The position numbers were made by a program, and so were the translations under genes. From the NCBI GenBank assembly GCA_016987375.1, contig PJRA01000428.1, positions 93,339-157,338 of the forward strand: a stretch of DNA of 64,000 nt, in the 5' to 3' direction. Shown here one piece after another: positions 23,801 through 36,500 of this stretch. Position 1 is the first letter of the stretch, and each line of letters starts with the position of its first letter. The notes under the pieces are model-generated. The model was given only the letters and a program-made list of their open reading frames with translations, ran no database searches and was not told where the DNA came from. This stretch comes from Brachionus koreanus (Eukaryota; Rotifera; Eurotatoria; Ploima; Brachionidae).

Positions 23801-25067
23801 TTAAGACTATAAAAAAAGAAATTAAATAACTATAAATTTAGATTTTTGAAGTCAAAAATTGAAATTTTAATTTCGAATCATTTGGAAAATACGTCATCAG
23901 AACAAGCAATTAAGATAAGCTCACAGATTGCTTTGTTCAAATCGATCGAAAAACTAAAACAATGGGTGGATTCAAATTTTACGGAAAAAATATTTTACGA
24001 AGAAATTAAGTTAAAAAGAATAAAGAAAAAAATAGAAATTTGCGAGACACTTACATTGAATATGGAGGGCACGATAGATAATGACTTGGCTACTTTTAGT
24101 TTCGAAAGTCTAATGCCATCTGAAATTTTTAATATCATTAAAGTATAATATTTGAATTTCTAATTTAAAAATGATTATATCGTTTTTTTTTGTTTAGAAT
24201 ATTCAAAAAAAAATTCTGACTAAAGAAGTGAGCTTTTTTGTAATTCAAACAGAAATTTCAAATATTCTACAAAATATTCAACACTTTATATCTAATAATG
24301 TAAGGTTATTATTTACTAAACTAAGGTAGGGAAATTCAAATACAAACAAAACAAAAATTTTTCCTATTTTGAAAAATTGGCATCAATTAACTTAAATAAA
24401 ATACTCCTAAAAAAATGCTGCAAAAAATGTAAAAAATAAAATATCAAAGCCATTTAAATTGATTTGGTTTCCTATAAAAGAAAGAAAGTAAAAATTAGCA
24501 GTATTTTTTTAAAAATATTTTATTTTAGTAAATTTTACTTTTCAAAATAGGAATAATTTTTGTTTTGTTTGTATGTGAAATCCACAACACCTTAAATTAA
24601 AATCAATTTTTTTTAATCGATTCGCTTTTTTTAAGATTGGTGAAAATAAGCTAATCAAATCAGTAAAATTATATTTAGCTCAATTATCCTATGAAATTAT
24701 TTTACTTTTAAGTAATTGACTATTTAATATAAATTGACAAAATTAATTTATTTTCAAAAGTGATGAATTATTCTGATACTTTGATTGAAAAAACTATAAT
24801 TGAGAACTATGTAAATATTCAAAAGACTGTTGATAAGTCAGAAAACAAATTAATAGTCGAATGGTTAGAAAACCCGAGAAATTTGTTTATGATTAAGAAG
24901 AATTCCTCATCTGTAAGTTTCAATTCCTACTTATTCTATTTATATTATTTTACTTATTTTTTTAGAACATGAAAATCAATTTTAAAAATTTGATTGAAAA
25001 AATAATCGAAAATCTCAATTTGAGTGATGCAAAATTAGATAAAATAATGACTGTTATCTGTGAATGA
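17856..25067 (+). CDS. CDAN1: codanin-1
   Basis: A gene of many small exons. Codanin-1 is a large scaffold that binds the histone chaperone ASF1 in the cytoplasm and partners CDIN1; human mutations cause congenital dyserythropoietic anaemia type I. The first exons (17856-18017, 18068-18932) give the N-terminal FVSYFLTLIHEEANRHLP block and a long Ser/Asn/Pro-rich linker. Exon 19019-19087 gives LFFLFQLLTL. Exon near 21164-21250 gives SCIFFAIKSI. The next exons give KNQRDKFYDILWNWE and FIGYQEFFKEFI. Exon from about 22506 gives ERALIKKHLILTVPFVVEFL, then HFCCPYLG; C-terminal exons run to a TGA at 25065-25067. The order matches human codanin-1 block for block. Near 22067 the frame slips by one base. 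One intron (19088-21163) is far longer than the rest and is filled with repeats. Confidence 0.82.
19208..19260. repeat. perfect 22-bp inverted repeat (hairpin)
   Basis: Left arm 19208-19229 and right arm 19239-19260 are exact reverse complements around a 9-base loop (19230-19238). The arms are much richer in G/C than the flanks. Right after it lies a short degenerate tandem of CCTATA/CCTAAC units. It sits in the long intron of codanin-1. Confidence 0.9.
20181..20950 (-). pseudogene. mariner-type (DD37D-like) transposase relic with two introns
   Basis: On the minus strand, IS630/Tc1/mariner transposase features run from about 20950 to the stop at 20181. In order: LMFSGEKLFTVHG (an in-frame TGA follows), RVYAYSREEANRKGG, FKKLLKYPKSVMVWAG, KPYFVEK, DSCYYKRRILPFAKREG, FQQDGAKAHTS and SPDLNPLDFYFW. 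The spacing between the second and third catalytic Asp is 37 residues. The first catalytic Asp, expected in SDEK, reads Gly (SGEK). Two short GT-AG interruptions of about 50 and 60 nt split the coding sequence, and removing both restores a continuous transposase alignment. A separate DNA-binding N-terminus was not found. It lies antisense inside a codanin-1 intron and appears inactive. Confidence 0.75.
24322..24594. mobile_element. MITE-like element with long inverted repeats inside a codanin-1 intron
   Basis: The two halves are imperfect inverted copies of roughly 110 bases each. The best-conserved stretch (acaaacaaaacaaaaat, then tcctattttgaaaa) is at about 24341-24376 and, reversed, at 24539-24574. 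Outer ends read TAAGGT and ACCTTA, compatible with a TA target site. No coding capacity. It is distinct in sequence from the element at 14041. Confidence 0.65.
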
Positions 25068-25973
25068 TCAAACGATCTATAAAATATTAATTTTCGGAGA
25101 AAATATATTGATTTAAATCAAAAGCTAATTTTTTTATATTTTATTTTTTAATACATTAAATAAAATATTTATGCATTCTTTAAGTACAATTCAAAATAAT
25201 GCTTACTATTATGAGTTAATATAATTTTATTTTCGTTTAAATTGAAAAATTTTTTTTATTTAAAAAAAATTTTGAATCTTTTTAACAAATATCATTATTA
25301 GAATTTAGAAAAAGCAAATAGAGAATATATTGATTTTTTCTAATGTGGTATTTAATGTAAAAAAAATTATATAGTTTTTCCCTTTTGTACTAAGATTTCA
25401 CATTGCCCGAATCTTTTTTCTTTAAATTAATAAATGATAATAATAAATCTTATTTTAAAAAATCATTTAATTAGAAAAAATTATTTTTTATTTTTTTTAA
25501 AACAAATAAAAAAAAGTCTAGTAGTTTTTTTAAAATAAAATTAAAAAACAATTTTTACAAAAACTTTATTTTTTGACTAGAAAATAAATATATTTTAAAC
25601 AAAAATAAAAACAACCCTATCTTTTAATTTAAATTATACTAATTATATTATCGAAAATTTCCCAAGGAACATAATTTTGTTTTATTTTTGTGTCATAAAA
25701 TGACAAAATTTTTTTAATTATATTTTAATATGTTTAAGCTTGAACGAGGGAAGAAGTGATTTAATTTGTTAATAATTTAAATTAATTATCACAAACTATT
25801 CTAAGCTTTAAAATATCAGTCATACATTTAAATATAGGAAAATCTATTAGACCGGCCGACCTTCAAACATAAAGTATATAATGTTTTCCTGAATTAATAA
25901 ATATCATACAAAAATATGCTGTAAAAATAAAATTAGATTGAGGAAATAAGTTATTTAATTTAAAAGGAATGTA
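25068..25973. other. convergent intergenic region
   Basis: A/T-rich DNA between the 3' ends of codanin-1 (+) and B4GALT (-). Nothing beyond expected 3' UTRs is visible. Confidence 0.5.
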
Positions 25974-27144
25974 TTATTTAAATTTTGTAGAATTAGTTAT
26001 CTTATCTTGATCATACGAAACAATAATTTTTGTGAAAAGTTGATTTTTAACAATTTGTTTAATTTTATAGTCTAGACTTCTTATACCATCAGTATCTACT
26101 CGCTTGCCACTTGATTTCAATAGAGCATATCTTTTCGGATTAGGTTTATTATGGTTGTCTCTTCCATGTTTAGCCATTGTATAGCGACCAATTTCTAATG
26201 GATATCGAGAAACAGTATACCCTTTTTTGATCACTCTTGCTCTCAAATCATCATCTTCTCCGCCCCATCCAAAAAAAAGGTTTGAAAAGCCATTTATTTT
26301 TTCAAATTGCTCTTTAGTAAATTCAGTTACTCCTCCAAAAATAGCAGCATACGGAAGTCTAAGAAAAAAAAATTCATCATACTAATAACTCAGGCTGGCA
26401 TACGTAATTTTACTTGTATTTTAATGTACTGACAGCAGAAGACATGTGTCTTGGTGTCTCTGGACATGAATAAATATTTCGTTCATCTTCAGGCAAAAGA
26501 TCAACATCGTGAAAAACAAAACACTCCCAGGCTTTATTATCAGCTAGAGCTTCAGCATAACCAATATTCATTAAAAGACCCCTGTTGAAAGTTATATTTT
26601 CAACCGGTTCAACCAAATAGATTCCATATTCTATTTGCTGCTTTTTTAAGAATGGATGCATGTGATTCAAAAATAGTAGGAGATTAGTTAAACGTTCCCT
26701 GTAAGGCACAATTAGAGCAACTTTATTTCGAGATTTACATTCTTTGGGCTTCCACTTACCTCCTAATTCTAAATCTGTTTGATTTTTAACAACTAAAGTT
26801 TCGAGTTCGGCCAAAGTATGATTTGTATAATCAATTCCGATTCTTGCCCCAAGATTTGGAGGAATTAAAGGACATAAGCTCAGATGATTGCTAGAATTTA
26901 GAGTTTGAGTGGAATTTGCTAACGAATTAATTACATCTATTGTTTTATTAATTTTATCGATTGGAATGTTTGGCTGTGATAAATTTTTTCTGTCAATCTT
27001 CAACTCTTCCTTAGTGTCAAGTCTGATCGGATTTTCGGTTGAAAAAAATGGTTCATTAGAAAAATATGCAGTAAAAATTATCAAAAAAATTAAAAACGTA
27101 AAAAAAAAACGAAGTTTTTTAATTAACTTTTTAAAATGATACAT
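25974..27144 (-). CDS. beta-1,4-galactosyltransferase
   Basis: Two exons: about 27144-26421 and about 26358-25974. A Golgi type II membrane enzyme that transfers galactose from UDP-Gal to N-acetylglucosamine on glycans (GT7 family). The N-terminus has a short cytosolic tail and one signal anchor (FFFTFLIFLIIFTAYF), then a stem. The catalytic domain shows the family blocks: VALIVPYRERLTNLL, YLVEP, FNRGLLMNIGY, the Mn2+-binding FHDVDLLPE, and in exon 2 GGVTEFTKEQF and the acceptor-site FFGWGGEDDDLR. The His of MAKH, which completes metal binding, is present. Which vertebrate paralogue it matches (B4GALT1-6) is not clear by eye. Length and motifs indicate a functional gene. Confidence 0.9.
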
Positions 27145-29284
27145 AATAGATCAAACAAATCTTCTTTGGCCTTTCAAATCATTCGAACTTTCGTATTGAA
27201 AATTGAAACGAGTCACTTCAAATTATTTGCCCAAATATCTAAAATAAATTTTAGCTCATTAATCAAACAAAAAACATTTATAATAAATTAATTAAACTAT
27301 TTTTTGCTTAGACTAAGATTAAGCGAATTAAGTTTTTCTTATTTTAGAAATGATTTCATTACAAAAGGATTAGTTTTATTTTTATATTAAAAAACTATAT
27401 ATAGCTTTGATATTTTTGAAATAAATCTATAATTTATCTATTTTGAGATTATTCATTAAAATAACCAAAACTATTTCAAATTACTTGATATAAAAGCATA
27501 TTTAAATTTTTTTTCTAAATCGAAAATCATCATAAAACTGGAAATATCATAAATATTTTAAAATTATTGAAGTGAAAATCACAAGTAAAGAAAATTATTC
27601 ACGCATTATTATTGCATAGCTTCTATCGCTATGGAAATTCTTTCGTTTCATAACCTGGTTTTAATTTTTAAAACTAGATAACTAAAACTTAGCGTGAAAA
27701 AAATCAATTTAAACAAGTAAATTTGAAAATAATACAACTAAAGACAAAAAATAGTTTTTACCATTAGTTTTGATAACATTACAAAAAAATTAAGATAAAA
27801 GAACTGAAATTTAAAACAAAATCATTAAAAAATATTTAAATGTATTTAGAAAATTTTAAATTTATGCCTCAATTTTATTATAATTTTTGCTTGTTGCTAA
27901 TTTAACAAAAAAAATATCAACTAAATATAAGTTTAAAAATGAAGAGAGTACTTGCAAAGTTAAATGGTTAAGAAGAGACTTGAAGGTATTGTGCTATGAA
28001 TAATAAATTTTGATACGTGATTTTTTCTAACAATTCATGATACTAAGATTTAAAATTCAATTCATCTCAAATTTATTTTAAGTCTACGTTTAGGCTACAA
28101 GAATTATAACACTCAAATATTATAAAAAATTCTGTTTAATAGAACCTTTTTGTTTTAAATTTAATGAAAACTTAATTCTATATAGGCATTTTATTATTGA
28201 ATCGAAGAGAAAATTATAATTATTTTGAATGTAATACGCTAAGTCAATATTTGATTTACCAAATCTTTTGAAAAAAAGTGTAATTTACCCCTTTAATTTT
28301 TAACAATTGTAACTTTATATCATGTTTTTTTTTTTTTAAGGCAATTAAAGGAATCATAATTAAAGTCAAAATTTTATAGTTTTGTTTTTAAAAAGAAAGC
28401 AAGTAATTTATTTTGTAATTCTTCATTTAATGTCAGACATTTACATAACAGATAACTTTATGCTTCAAAATATTTAATTTAGGCATATTATAGATATGTA
28501 ATGGAATTTAATACTTTTTTCAGCTTGTATCAGCTAAATGATTAAATTTGATTCAATATTATAGCAATCTATTGATGCTAATTTATAAAAGCCTGAATTT
28601 TATTTATTTAAAAAATAATTTAGGCGAAGCCTTGGCCGGTTGGAATGGAGACTTAGTCCTTCCTTTCAGCCACATGATTAATTTTTGGTGTCGCACAATG
28701 TTGCAAAATTACAAAAAAGTTAATTCAGATTGAGTTTAGCTTTTAGATTTTTTAAATGTTAGAAAATAGATTTAAAATTTACAATGGAAAGAATTAAAAA
28801 CTCATTATTGATTTTTAAGGAAAAAATTTTGAATAAAAATTAAATAGAGATGAAATCATGAAATTGGTGCTATTTTAAGGAAGAAAACGAACGGTGTCTC
28901 AAATTTTTTTTGGTAATTTACATTTTAATTACGCAAATCTTCATGGATTTGACTGTGGGTAAGACGACTAAGAACGAAATTTCTAAAAACCTGAATTTAA
29001 AGTATATATATTTTTTAAATTAGAGTTTTTTTGTATAATATTGTAAATTAGAGTAAATTCTATACAAAATCAAAATTTCAAAATTAGTATATGGATTTTT
29101 ACAGAAAAAAATTGGAAAAAAAATTAATAAAATTTAAATTGATATGTTGGTGTTTAAATTATTTAAAATTTGGGTGTATGCTAGTTTCCGGTTATTAAAA
29201 ATTCGAATTTGAAATTTAAAAAATTCGTTATATTAGAAAAATCTTAGTAACAAAAAGTTTCTTGAAGATATGGTAAAATTTTTT

Positions 29285-30045
29285 GTGCTGGTTCGAGTCA
29301 TTCTTAACGGGACGAACTCTAAAAGTGGTCCTGGGAGAGGCTATGTCTACAAATTAGCCTGTGACAAGTGGTGTGCCACAAGGGTCAGTTTTGGGGCCAA
29401 TATTGTTTGTTCTTTACATTAACGATCTGACGGATGTCTTAAAATGTTTTCACTTTCTATACGNNNNNNNNNNNNNNNNNNNNNNNNNNNNNNNNNNNNN
29501 NNNNNNNNNNNNNNNNNNNNNNNNNNNNNNNNNNNNNNNNNNGCAAGACCTAGACGCACTCACAGAATGGATCAAAAAATGGAATATGGACTTAAATCTC
29601 AAGAAGTGCAAAAGAATGCATCTCGGCAGAACAAATCTGTATAATCTGTAGGCTTCTGTATACTTCACTGGTAAGACCAAATTTAGAATACGGCAACTGT
29701 GTGTGGCACCCATACCTAAGGAATGACATAGATGCTTTAGAGAGAGTACAAAGAAGAGCAACAAAGTTGGTAGGAAGTATCAGTAACAATTCATACGAAT
29801 CTAGACTTTAAGAACTTAAGATATAACTGCCCACAAAGATATAACTTTTTGACAAACAAAGTCGTGAATGAATGGAACAAACTCCTAATCTCAATTGAAG
29901 AAACGGAAAACGTCAATATTTTCAAAAGAATTCTGGATTTTAAGCTTTTTGAACGGACAATCGCAGTTGGCTGGACGCCCTAGGCGTGTGTATAACCTTA
30001 ATGTTATACAGAGCAGTTTATTAATATCATTATTATTATTATGTC
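29285..30045 (+). mobile_element. decayed non-LTR retrotransposon (CR1/Jockey-like), 3' part
   Basis: The frame shows RVILNGT, an in-frame stop, then [15 protein letters not shown] and YINDL of the reverse transcriptase palm. The gap follows, then LDALTEWIKKWNMDLNLKKC. After a short deletion come SLVRPNLEYGNCVW, RVQRRATKLV and the C-terminal NFLTNKVVNEWNKLL. The 3' end has an ATTATTATT tract near 30030, typical of LINE tails. Frameshifts and stops show it is inactive. The YADD catalytic region falls in the N run. Confidence 0.85.
29464..29542. other. assembly gap (N run) inside LINE
   Basis: 79 N bases interrupt the reverse transcriptase between YINDL and the downstream LDALTEW block, the place where the catalytic YADD would lie. 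Confidence 0.99.
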
Positions 30046-31391
30046 CTTTTTTAAAATTTCATTTAACGAAAATTTTAATTAAATAAAAAGTAATTTTATT
30101 TATTATATTTTTAAACTTGTGTATTTTAATGCTTAATTTAAAAAAGTTTATTTTTATCAAAATTTATAATTTACACTAGAAAGCCCGTGTGATTTTATTA
30201 AAAATTTTAAACTTAATTATCTACACAAATAATAAATATAAATATAAAGAATTAAAAACAAAATGCTTTTTTTTTAAAGCAATTTTATTAAATTATATTT
30301 CTATCAAAAAATTTTTAAATATCAATTTTAAAAAAAGGGTTCTAAAAAACCTTTTCTTGTGTTAAAAGATTAAAGATTATCGTTTTTTACTTAATTAATT
30401 AGTTATGGAGAAAATCAAAAATAATTCTTAATTCGTAATTCATTATAGTTATAGGTTACCCTTCGTAATTTATTAGGTTTTGAAAAAAAAAATGCAAAAA
30501 ATTAAACAAATAAATTATAAAAATTTGTTTATTATCCTAATTGCAAAAATACTTGGTTATTTTTTCGATTTTAAATTTAAAGAAAATGAATCTTTGCTTA
30601 ATCAAAAAAGAAAATTGAATTTTTAGGATTAAATTTCTATTTTTCATTTTTATTTTAATAATGTTTTTAATATAATCAATCAAATTTAATAAATCATTTT
30701 TAACACTGTTATGAAGACATTACGTTAATATTAAGAATTCTTAAAAATTCTAAACCAAGGGTGTTCGATCACAGTAAAAAAAAATTTTTAGGATTATAAA
30801 ATATATTTTTCAAAATTATTATATTTAAAATTAATTAATATAATTTATGGATCATATTTTAATTTGGAATTAAAAAAAATCTGATAAATAGAAATTTTCT
30901 CTTCGAAATTTAATCTCAAAACTAGTTTTCGAGAAAATAATAATTTAAATTATTCTAATATAACATATATGTTAAAATGTTTTTGCAAAATTAAAAAATA
31001 ATAAAGATTATTTTTGCCATTTAGACATTAATTTTGGAAAGTCTTAACAAAAAATAACATTATTTTTTCCGATAGTTATTTTAATTGAAATATCAGTTAA
31101 TTAAAAAAATTATATTTTTTTGGTTTTACATTTTTTTCATGTAAAATTGCTAAAAGATTTATACAATTATTTGAATGATTAAAAATGGATATCAAAAAAA
31201 AAAATGATAAATCTGGAAAAAAGATATTCCATTTGAAATTTTGAAATGAAAAATTCTATCGTCTAACCTTTAAGCTTATAGTATAATAAAATCATTTTTT
31301 TCTACCAAATTTCGATGCTTAATTGGTCCTTAATAAAATTAATTTTATAAAAAAACAGTTTCGAGGACATGGATATTTTGAAAAACAAAAT

Positions 31392-33581
31392 TTAACAAGC
31401 TTCTTTGAATCGTTGATAAATGCTGTGTACATAAGTGAACACACATTTCCAGTCTGGTGAGTCTCCCATTACAATCATATCATCAACATCCAACAGAGGT
31501 ACTATCCCAGCTTTATTTCTTAAAAAATAGTGAAAATTAATTAAACTTTCGAGAAAAAATTAAAATTTTTTCTTACTCAGCTGTTTTAAAAGCTAAATCA
31601 AAATTGTATCTGGGATTTTCTGCGTTTAAAGTAGTATAATCAAATTCATTTGGCATAAAGTGATGTAACAACGCACAAAAAGCTAAACCATCTGACCATG
31701 AAGATGAAAAATTACTTATAGATACGTTTGGATATTCTTCGGTCATTTTGCGACACCATCGAATCAGGGCTTCTCTTGCATTGGTAGCACTCCGAGTTAC
31801 TCTAATTTTTTAGAAAAGAATTTTGAAAAAAAATTGTAATTTGGTAAATTTGGCAAATTAATTTTACAAAAAAATTTTTTTTTTTTTAATTTTTAATTAC
31901 ATTCTAAAATTAATCTAATTTGGCTCGGAAAAATATCTAGTTCTACTACGTGGTAACTTGAATTTTATTTCTTTTCTTATCTATTATCTATATTTTTTTA
32001 ATAGAATATATCTAAATACCTTTTTACTACTCCACTATTCGAATATCCAGAAGAATAAGATGAATTTTTGATATATGAACCAACACTTTTACTTGGAGTC
32101 TTAATTAAGCCACCGGTAAAACTATTGTTCATTTTTGAGACATTATTCATACAAAAGTTAGATTCTTGACTATTTCCTATGTCCAAACTTTGTGCTCTTT
32201 CTCGAATTTTGGATGGTACCATGCAGGACGAACTGTCTATACTTTCCTTGGTAGTTTCGATTTTGGGTTCAGGTTGTTTTAATGTTAATGAGGAGAAAGA
32301 GGATAACGGAGAGCAGGATGGTGAAGAAGAAGAACAAGAAGAAGATCTAATGGTTGATTTAGTTTCTATTTTTATTTCAGATACCATAACTGATTCATTC
32401 TTTGGTCCTTTTCTTAAAATTGATTTCAACTTCTTTTCTTGTTTTTCATCTATTTTAGATTTTGATAGAGCTATATTTTGGTCAGCTTCATTAATTATGT
32501 CTTCTAATTTCCTGTAGTTAGGAGTATTTATCTCCATTTGCTTTTGATATAAATGAACAAATTTCGATGACTTTGAAAAAGGACTATTTTGAGTTGTTAA
32601 ATGAGTGGATGCACTTGAGCAGAGAGAAGGTGACGGTAAAGATGATTGAAGGTTTGTTTCATTAAAGCATTTGCTTTCCTCCAATTTTTTGATACGATCT
32701 GCTACTTTAGTAGATTTGTAGGCTATTTTTTTATCTACTAACCTTGGAGTATTTTCGCAAGATGAATTTGAGGAATTATTGAAAACTGAAGACTCCGATG
32801 CTGTGGAACTTGACGATGAAGTAAGAGAATTGAGTATGTCGGGTATTGTAGCATCAATCTTGCCTTGTTCAATGTTTGGATTCTCTTCTGATAAATTAAT
32901 ATTAGGAATTTTTGATAAATCGGCCAAGTTAACATGAGCTTTATAAGAATAATTCTTAAAAAGGGATTTAGGCTGAGGTGTATTAAAATTGTGTGCCAAA
33001 TTTTCAAAACAGGCTTTGGCTTGTTTAACACTCATCGGAATATTTAATTCTTTACTAATTTCTTCGGATTTGTTGATTACTATATTAGCAGAGTTTAGAC
33101 GATCGCGAGGCTTTGCATCTTCGCTTGAACAGCCAGTTGTCCGATTTACCGAAAACGATTTCTTTATAGGTGTAGACTTAATCTTGTTCTCATCAAACTT
33201 ATTGCCAGAATAGTTATCTCTGTGACGTAAAATTGATTTTATCGGTGTTTGATTAACTTTATTCTGAATTGAGTTTTCTTTGTCGAGTTCATTTTCAACT
33301 GGAATTAAAATAGAGTTTTTTATCCGCGAGGCTTGTATAGAACAGAACGGTTTAAAATTTTTTCTATGTGTATTTGTTTGTGGAGTAGAAAATTTTTGAT
33401 TACTGAGATTCGACTCGAAAAGTGCTCTAGTTTTAGCCACAACGCCTGTTAAACCACGGGTTTCTTCAGTCGAAATGAGGCATGATGATACATTTTTTTG
33501 AACCGATTGGTCAGAATAAGTGTTAAGACTTGCTTTAAATGGAAATGAAGTTGAAACTGGATTGTTAATTTCGTATTTCAT
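31392..33581 (-). CDS. smoothelin-family protein with C-terminal calponin-homology domain
   Basis: Three exons: about 33581-32020, about 31802-31577 and about 31519-31392. The first exon encodes about 520 residues of low-complexity Ser/Asn/Lys-rich sequence with scattered basic motifs and no recognised fold. Exons 2-3 encode a single type-2 calponin-homology domain: LIRWCRKMTEEYPNVSI, NFSSSWSDGLAFCALLHHF, FDYTTL, YNFDLAFKTAE, then VPLLDVDDMIVMG and CVFTYVHSIY. The SSSWSDG and DVDDM signatures and the C-terminal position match smoothelins, actin-associated proteins of contractile cells. Exon junctions are in frame. The ATG is immediately preceded by an acceptor-like caccag. The gene is intact. 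Confidence 0.82.
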
Positions 33582-36500
33582 TCTGGTGACTTTAAATTGG
33601 AATGAAACAAGAAAAAAACTTTGATTGATTTATTTATTTTTGTTTACTCAAAGCGATAGAAATAATTCTAAAATTTTGCAACAATTTAGATTGAAAAAAG
33701 CCAGAGTGAATAGCAAATATTTATTTATTAAATTTTTATTGCAAACCATTAATAACAAAAAGAGAAAAAATAACAACTTGAAGCAATCGCGGGTTTCGTC
33801 GCGTATAAAACGAAGCGAAAATTTATGAATGAACTAACGAGTTTTTAGTTGTTATTAATTGCAATTAAATTTCTCAAAATTAATTAAAAATGAGTCCGTA
33901 TTAGATGAACAAAAGGATTTGTAAATGCTCTAGATTCTACTAAATAAAAAAAATTTGCTTAGCTTTAGAAAGATAATCCATTCGCAAATATCCAATATTT
34001 GCTTATGATCAATTGATTGATTTAAAATTTTTTCTCGAGTAGTATACGGGATTAGATATTTGAATTTTTAATTATTTTAATACTAATCTTGTCTTTAAAT
34101 ATTAGAAATAAAAAATATTATGTAAATAATCTGTTTATTTTTAGAATAAATTTGCATCGATATTTTTGAAAAACTTAATTTCCAAATTTAAGTCGAATAT
34201 TGAATTTTTTTAAAAAAATTAAATATTAAAATTAAAAAAATTTTCATCAGTAATCTTATATTCATTTGTCCAAATTACTATTCTATATTTATCAATTTGA
34301 AAAACATTCCAAGCTTTGACTAGAACTTTTCTGATTTAATAAAAATATTTTAACATGAATAAATATAAAAAACTCGTTTAAATAAGCATAATTTGTACAA
34401 TTTTTATCAAAATATAAAGAGCCTTGCGTTTCATCAAGCATTTTACTATGTTTCTTGTTGAAAAATTCTAATAATTCTTATCAGATGATATTTGTTTTTA
34501 TTTAAATAAAAATAAATCGAGTCATCATAGATTAGAGTTAATTTTGCACTTAAATTTCTTGGATTTTAATAAATAGTTATAGATTAATATTTAGCCATAT
34601 TGTATTTGTCAAATTTGATTTGACACATTGTCTTAAGTTTTATCACAAACAAATATTTGGACATTAGAATCAAAAATAATAAATTTTAGCAAAAGTCTAT
34701 TAGTAATCAAACGACTCAGTAAAAAAGAAAGAATCTTGGCATTCACTTTTAAAAAATTATTAAATAATTGATTCATTAAATAATTTCCATTTGGGAATGC
34801 AAATTATCTTGTAATCCTAACCAACTGGCTTCGTCTCTCATTTTGAGAAATAATTTTAATGAGTGCATTTTATAAATTTAAATTCATTAATGAAATTAAA
34901 ATTGTAATTTATAATCTCATTTTATGCAAACTTTATCACTTCTAGTAATAATATTAATTTAAGAATTGCTTACTATTTATTTAAGAATCTGTGTAAGCGT
35001 GACTGGTTAGTCAAGTAAACCAAGCATTAAACATCTATTAATTTATCTCTTCGTGTGCCTACAGAAAAAGCTTTTGACTAAATTATTAATAATTCACATG
35101 ACTAGATGTTTTTGACTTATTTGAAAACAGATGAGACAAACTTTTAACCTAATAAAACTTTAATTTATTTCTTGACTCTATACCAAAATTAAATTCTGAT
35201 AAAATGAATTCATTCTTTAAAAATTAAAAAATAAAATAAAATTGATTTGAGACTTTTAAAATTAGTAAGAAATCACAAACAAAAACTTTGTATTATTACA
35301 AGAAAAAAATATCGATAAATTTTAAAATTGAATTTTTCTCTTTTAAAAAGCATACCATAATGAAATTTACTATTTTGATGTATATAAAAAAATCTAAATC
35401 TAAATTATTTTAGAACTCTATTTATTCTAAAAATTACAAATATTTGTAGAATTTTTGTGAAATATTTTGCAAAAATTGTGCTCAATAATTGAAAATGATA
35501 AATTGCTTTTTATAGGTCTAGTCAAAATGGTCGTCTTGTTAAATAATACCGGAATAAAATTGGCTTCGTATCAAATAATCTCTTGATATTATTGATGGTA
35601 AACTATAATCAAATAATTTATTTACTCGGCTTTGTCGAGTAAAAAAAAAAAATATTTTTTACTAATTCTTGACGTTATTTTCATTAATACCATGACTTAG
35701 CGTTTACTTTTTGATTTTTATTTATTTTTCAAAAATAAGATCAACACCCATATTATTATTTATATGAGATTAATTAATAGACATAGGATCAATTGAGTGA
35801 CTGAGCAAAATTCAAATAAATAAAGCTGTATTTTTTTGTTTTTGACCAGCTATTTGACAATTTATTTTTCAATGCTTTACTCTAAATTGTCCCTACTTCA
35901 AAAATGAATTCATTTTCGAATTCTCCTAGTTTTAAAATTCAAAAAGTTTGACTAGAATACAAAATTAAAATTTAATTATTCATATTTGTTTAAAAAAAAA
36001 AAACTCCTAAATCTGTTTAAAATAAATTTGAATATATCCAGATGTCAGTTTTTCTATGAAATAAAAAAAACTTATTTATACATCAATTATAATTAACTGA
36101 TGTAAGTTAAACTAGGCCGAAACAATCTTGTATTTTTTTACGCTTTCTCAGTATCAAATCATCATTATTTTACTAGTAAAATGCTTTTGAGTTAATCTTC
36201 CTGAACTTAATTTAGGATAACGAAAAGCTATGACCATGAAGAATAGCTTTAAACTAGATAAATCAAACCGTATTTCTGATATTGAGAGAATGCTTCAGGA
36301 CAATTTTTAAAATTAAATGAGTTTCTAAAACAAAATTTTAAAAAATAAGAAAATTTCAAAAGAATTTTGAATAAAAAATGAATTATTAAGGGGAATAAAT
36401 GTTGAATTTAAATGATAACATTCACATTTTATAACAAAACAAACAAATAATGTTAATTTAGGTCAAAAAATTCATATAAAAAAAATTTGTGGCAATAAAT

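Larger units (their letters stand above)
27145..31391. other. gene desert with LINE relic and assembly gap
   Basis: Very A/T-rich DNA. Besides the LINE at 29285-30045 and the gap inside it, the only coding-like stretch is about 28622-28732 (plus; GEALAGWNGDLVLPF), a G/C-richer island preceded by an acceptor-like ttag. It is too short to identify and has no partner exons. Confidence 0.5.

Noticed and set aside
32179..32517. Plus-strand acidic open frame of 112 residues
   Set aside because: Antisense of the Ser-rich smoothelin-family exon; the acidic run is just the complement of Ser codons.
33625..33828. Basic plus-strand frame upstream of smoothelin
   Set aside because: Low-complexity Lys/Asn-rich sequence in the promoter region, with no homology.
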